64,000 bases of DNA, taken from Nomia melanderi. Taxonomy: Eukaryota > Arthropoda > Insecta > Hymenoptera > Halictidae. The stretch is from assembly GCF_051020985.1 (NCBI RefSeq), contig NC_135006.1, forward strand, positions 15,393,501 through 15,457,500. The letters are read 5' to 3'. This document shows positions 61,781 to 64,000 of this stretch, piece after piece. Within the stretch, counting starts at the first letter, position 1. Every line of letters begins with the position of its first letter. A program made the position numbers and the translations under genes. The notes under the pieces were generated by a model, which was given only the letters and a program-made list of their open reading frames with translations, did not search any database and was not told where the DNA came from.

Positions 61781-64000
61781 CCGGGAAAATCTAGCAAAGG
61801 GAAAATAGTGGAAGCGGTAGCCCTGATAGATTACGCCGATACACGGTCGCTCGTCGATCCGTCCGGCGAATGGAAACCGTCGTTCTTTTTATTTGTTCAC
61901 CCAGCTCTCCCGACGCCTCGCTAATCCCGCAGACCGCTCCGAAAAAGGACCGATCGACGGACCACTGGAACACACGACCGTTCCCTGCGGATCGATCGGC
62001 CGATCCTTCTTCTCCCTGTCGGCTCTCTCCCGTGGCGCGCCCTCGCCGGATAATCCGTGCGACTATGCTTATCGAGGATAAAAAAGCAACTCGTCCGCTA
62101 ATTACCCGATCACCGATGAAAACATTCCACCGAGCGCACCGGTTCCAATCGAGTATCGACGAGGTAGACGGGGACGCGACGTCTCGAGTGGGATCGATCG
62201 TCGCCCCCGCATTGTACGCGACGGCCTTGCCAGACCGCCGTGACCCTCCGCTGCTGCTAGCGTTGCGACGCTTCTTCCGGCGTTCTCGGTCGGCTCCTCT
62301 TCCACCTGGTTTTTTCTCGCTCGACACACGTCGAACGGGCGCAGACCCCGCCGTCGAAGTGGGCAGAAGAGAAGCTCGCGAGGCGCGTCCTGCTGAGGCA
62401 GCATCTGCACTCTCGGTGCATCGGCGCTCCTGTTACCGCGGTGCATCCTCCGCTCCCGCGCCGCGCCACGCCGTCCGACCGAATTCAACCACGTTGCAGA
62501 TCCTCGAGTGCGGCCTCGAGATATCGCCGCCTGCATCGAGTATCTCCGCGCGAGAACCGTACGCCGTTACGGGTATCCCAGGTACTTAGATCCGCGCGGA
62601 GCGTCGAGGGTGTTGCGCGCGGCTTAACAAGGGATCGTTCCTTCGATAGTCGGCGAAACGCGAACACCGGTCGTCGACGAATATTCCGGTGGCTCGTCGA
62701 CGCTCGCTCTACTATTATTACCGGAGGGTATCTCGCAAACCTGCCGGAAGGCCACTTTACCGCTTCATGGACTTATTCGAGGCGAATGTTTTTTTCTCCT
62801 CGGAAGACGGATCTTTGTTGTTTCTCGGATTGAATGAGCCTCGGAAGAGTCGTTTACAAATGTAATTGGTTCCGAAGAGAAGACCGGCGAGTATCGAGAA
62901 TCCGGGGCAATTATCTTAAACGCAGCGCGCTGTGCAGACGAAGATCCGGACGATCGCTGCAACGTTCGAGACTGTCGTAAAGAAATTTGTGTCGCGCCGT
63001 ACCTTCGAATCGAGGAGTTCGACTATTGAACGATCCGATCGTTTCCGTGCGCGGTTCGAAACGGTCCAACATCCGGCGCGCGGGGATTAAAGGATAATGG
63101 AATAAAGAATAGTCCCCGACATCGACGGCGATAAGCTCGGCGAGCGGAATGACGGCGATTCGGACGGGTCGTTTATTTTTTACCGTCGATTGCGAGGCGA
63201 TTTCGACCGTGGCCAACGGGCCGTGTGTACTTTCCGAGTCGGATAATTAAGATGGATGGCGCGCGGCGGACGTCCGCCACAGAGACAGTTAAATCGAGAC
63301 TCGCGCGGAGAAGAATCGCGGGCTCGATTTATAGATTCCGCCGGAGCGCGCCGGCAAAAAAACACCGGCGGAGCCGCTCGAGTCTCGGCGCGGCCCTTGG
63401 CTGCGGTAATTCCGGCCGTTTTAACGTCGGCCATCCTAATGATCTCGGCCGGGCAATTAATGCAGCGGCGCGTCGACGCGCCCGTGGACCGGTCAACCGA
63501 GCCACCGATCGTTCCGACGTCCTCGGCCCTTTCACCAGCCGCGAAGCACCTGTTCGCGAAAGCTGCATGCTCCCTGTTACTCGGACCACGCAGTCACGGA
63601 CATTATTATCGCGCGTAGCGGATGATTAACTTTCGCCGCGATGAAATTCGGGTGACTGACGATATTCTCTGGATTCCGGGCCGCTCGTAAACGTTGTCAG
63701 CTGATGGAGAAGTTTCTTCGGCCTGGATTCTCTCTCAACCGACACACCTAGCTGTGGCTTCAGAATCTTCGCGTCGGTCCGATTCTTCCTTAAGCACTCA
63801 GTTTTCGAGTTCGGAGAGGTACCTCGCATTATCGGTTCTCTCGAATAGGTCGTGTGCCACTAATCTCGACCGAGACTGCCAGCCGAATTCGATTTCACCG
63901 TGAAAACGGTGCTATAACGGGAAATACGCTGGCATGCCGCGGTCCTCGTCGTCCTCGCCGTTCGAGCGAAACGCACATCAGAGTCTCGGCTCGCGCTATT
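61781..64000. other. CpG-rich DNA with a stop-poor stretch, no gene recognised
   Basis: 61791-62589 is open in several frames on both strands (239 codons plus from 61870; 178 and 144 codons minus). This is a sign of stop-poor GC-rich sequence rather than one coding strand. The plus frame ends at a CAG/GTACTT donor-like word near 62580, but the predicted protein is Ser/Arg/Pro-rich without domain. The remainder to the window end holds only short frames. Confidence 0.5.

Noticed and set aside
61870..62589. Longest plus-strand frame of the 3' end (239 codons) as a gene
   Set aside because: Overlapping long frames exist on the other strand, composition is Ser/Arg/Pro-skewed, and no domain is visible.
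1..64000. CRISPR array, bacterial operon or prophage
   Set aside because: No regularly spaced direct repeats, no ribosome-binding-site-led gene series and no long frames; the sequence is not prokaryotic in character.
1..64000. Viral insertion (endogenous viral element)
   Set aside because: No frame resembles a polymerase, capsid or envelope family that I can recognise.
1..64000. Known insect microRNAs
   Set aside because: I looked for common mature seeds (for example let-7, bantam, miR-1, miR-9, miR-184, miR-276) by eye and saw none; a computed search could still find others.

Overview
This window looks like nuclear DNA from an animal, most plausibly an insect and perhaps a hymenopteran. 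In 64 kb there is no open frame longer than about 240 codons. There is no operon-like gene packing and no recognisable protein domain. The DNA is GC-rich and visibly full of CpG (cgcg, tcga, ccgg), so it lacks the CpG depletion of vertebrates and plants. Shorter AT-rich islands interrupt it, along with GA/CT microsatellites and small decayed transposon-like pieces. The insect/hymenopteran assignment is an inference from this texture, not from a gene match.

I found no protein-coding gene, rRNA, tRNA or CRISPR array that I can name. The many open frames of 60-240 codons are what a GC-rich, stop-poor sequence gives by chance: they overlap on both strands, are rich in Arg/Ser/Pro, and match no family I recognise. 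A few frames look more protein-like and are listed at low confidence (about 2.1-2.5, 7.7-8.1, 12.0-12.3, 44.5-44.9, 49.0-49.8 and 50.7-50.9 kb).

Layout. 1-4.7 kb is CpG-rich with two adjacent palindromes near 2.9 kb. 4.7-6.3 kb is an AT-rich zone with a compound hairpin (4692-4801), a second inverted repeat (5877-5934) and a possible TTAA-bounded element. 7.56-8.0 kb is a second AT-rich island. 8-21.4 kb is mostly featureless CpG-rich DNA with simple repeats (16.9, 17.0, 18.7, 19.2 kb). A tiny TTAA/TIR element resembling a piggyBac-type MITE lies at 21465-21553. GA/CT tracts lie at 25.7, 28.2-28.3, 33.5 and 58.2 kb. A diverged dispersed repeat has two copies in direct orientation, at 32671-32870 and 59488-59789. 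Trinucleotide tracts lie at 37.2 and 45.1 kb. 49.0-49.8 kb is dense in palindromes and protein-like frames. AT-rich islands occur at 28.9-29.2, 43.6-43.86, 50.95-51.35 and 54.2-54.5 kb.

The window is best read as intergenic or long-intron DNA with old transposon debris. Nothing shows genes working together. The most checkable leads are the two-copy repeat, the 81-bp TTAA element, the 4.7-kb compound hairpin, the 49-kb cluster, and a juxtaposed acceptor/donor at 55782/55783 that resembles a recursive splice site.
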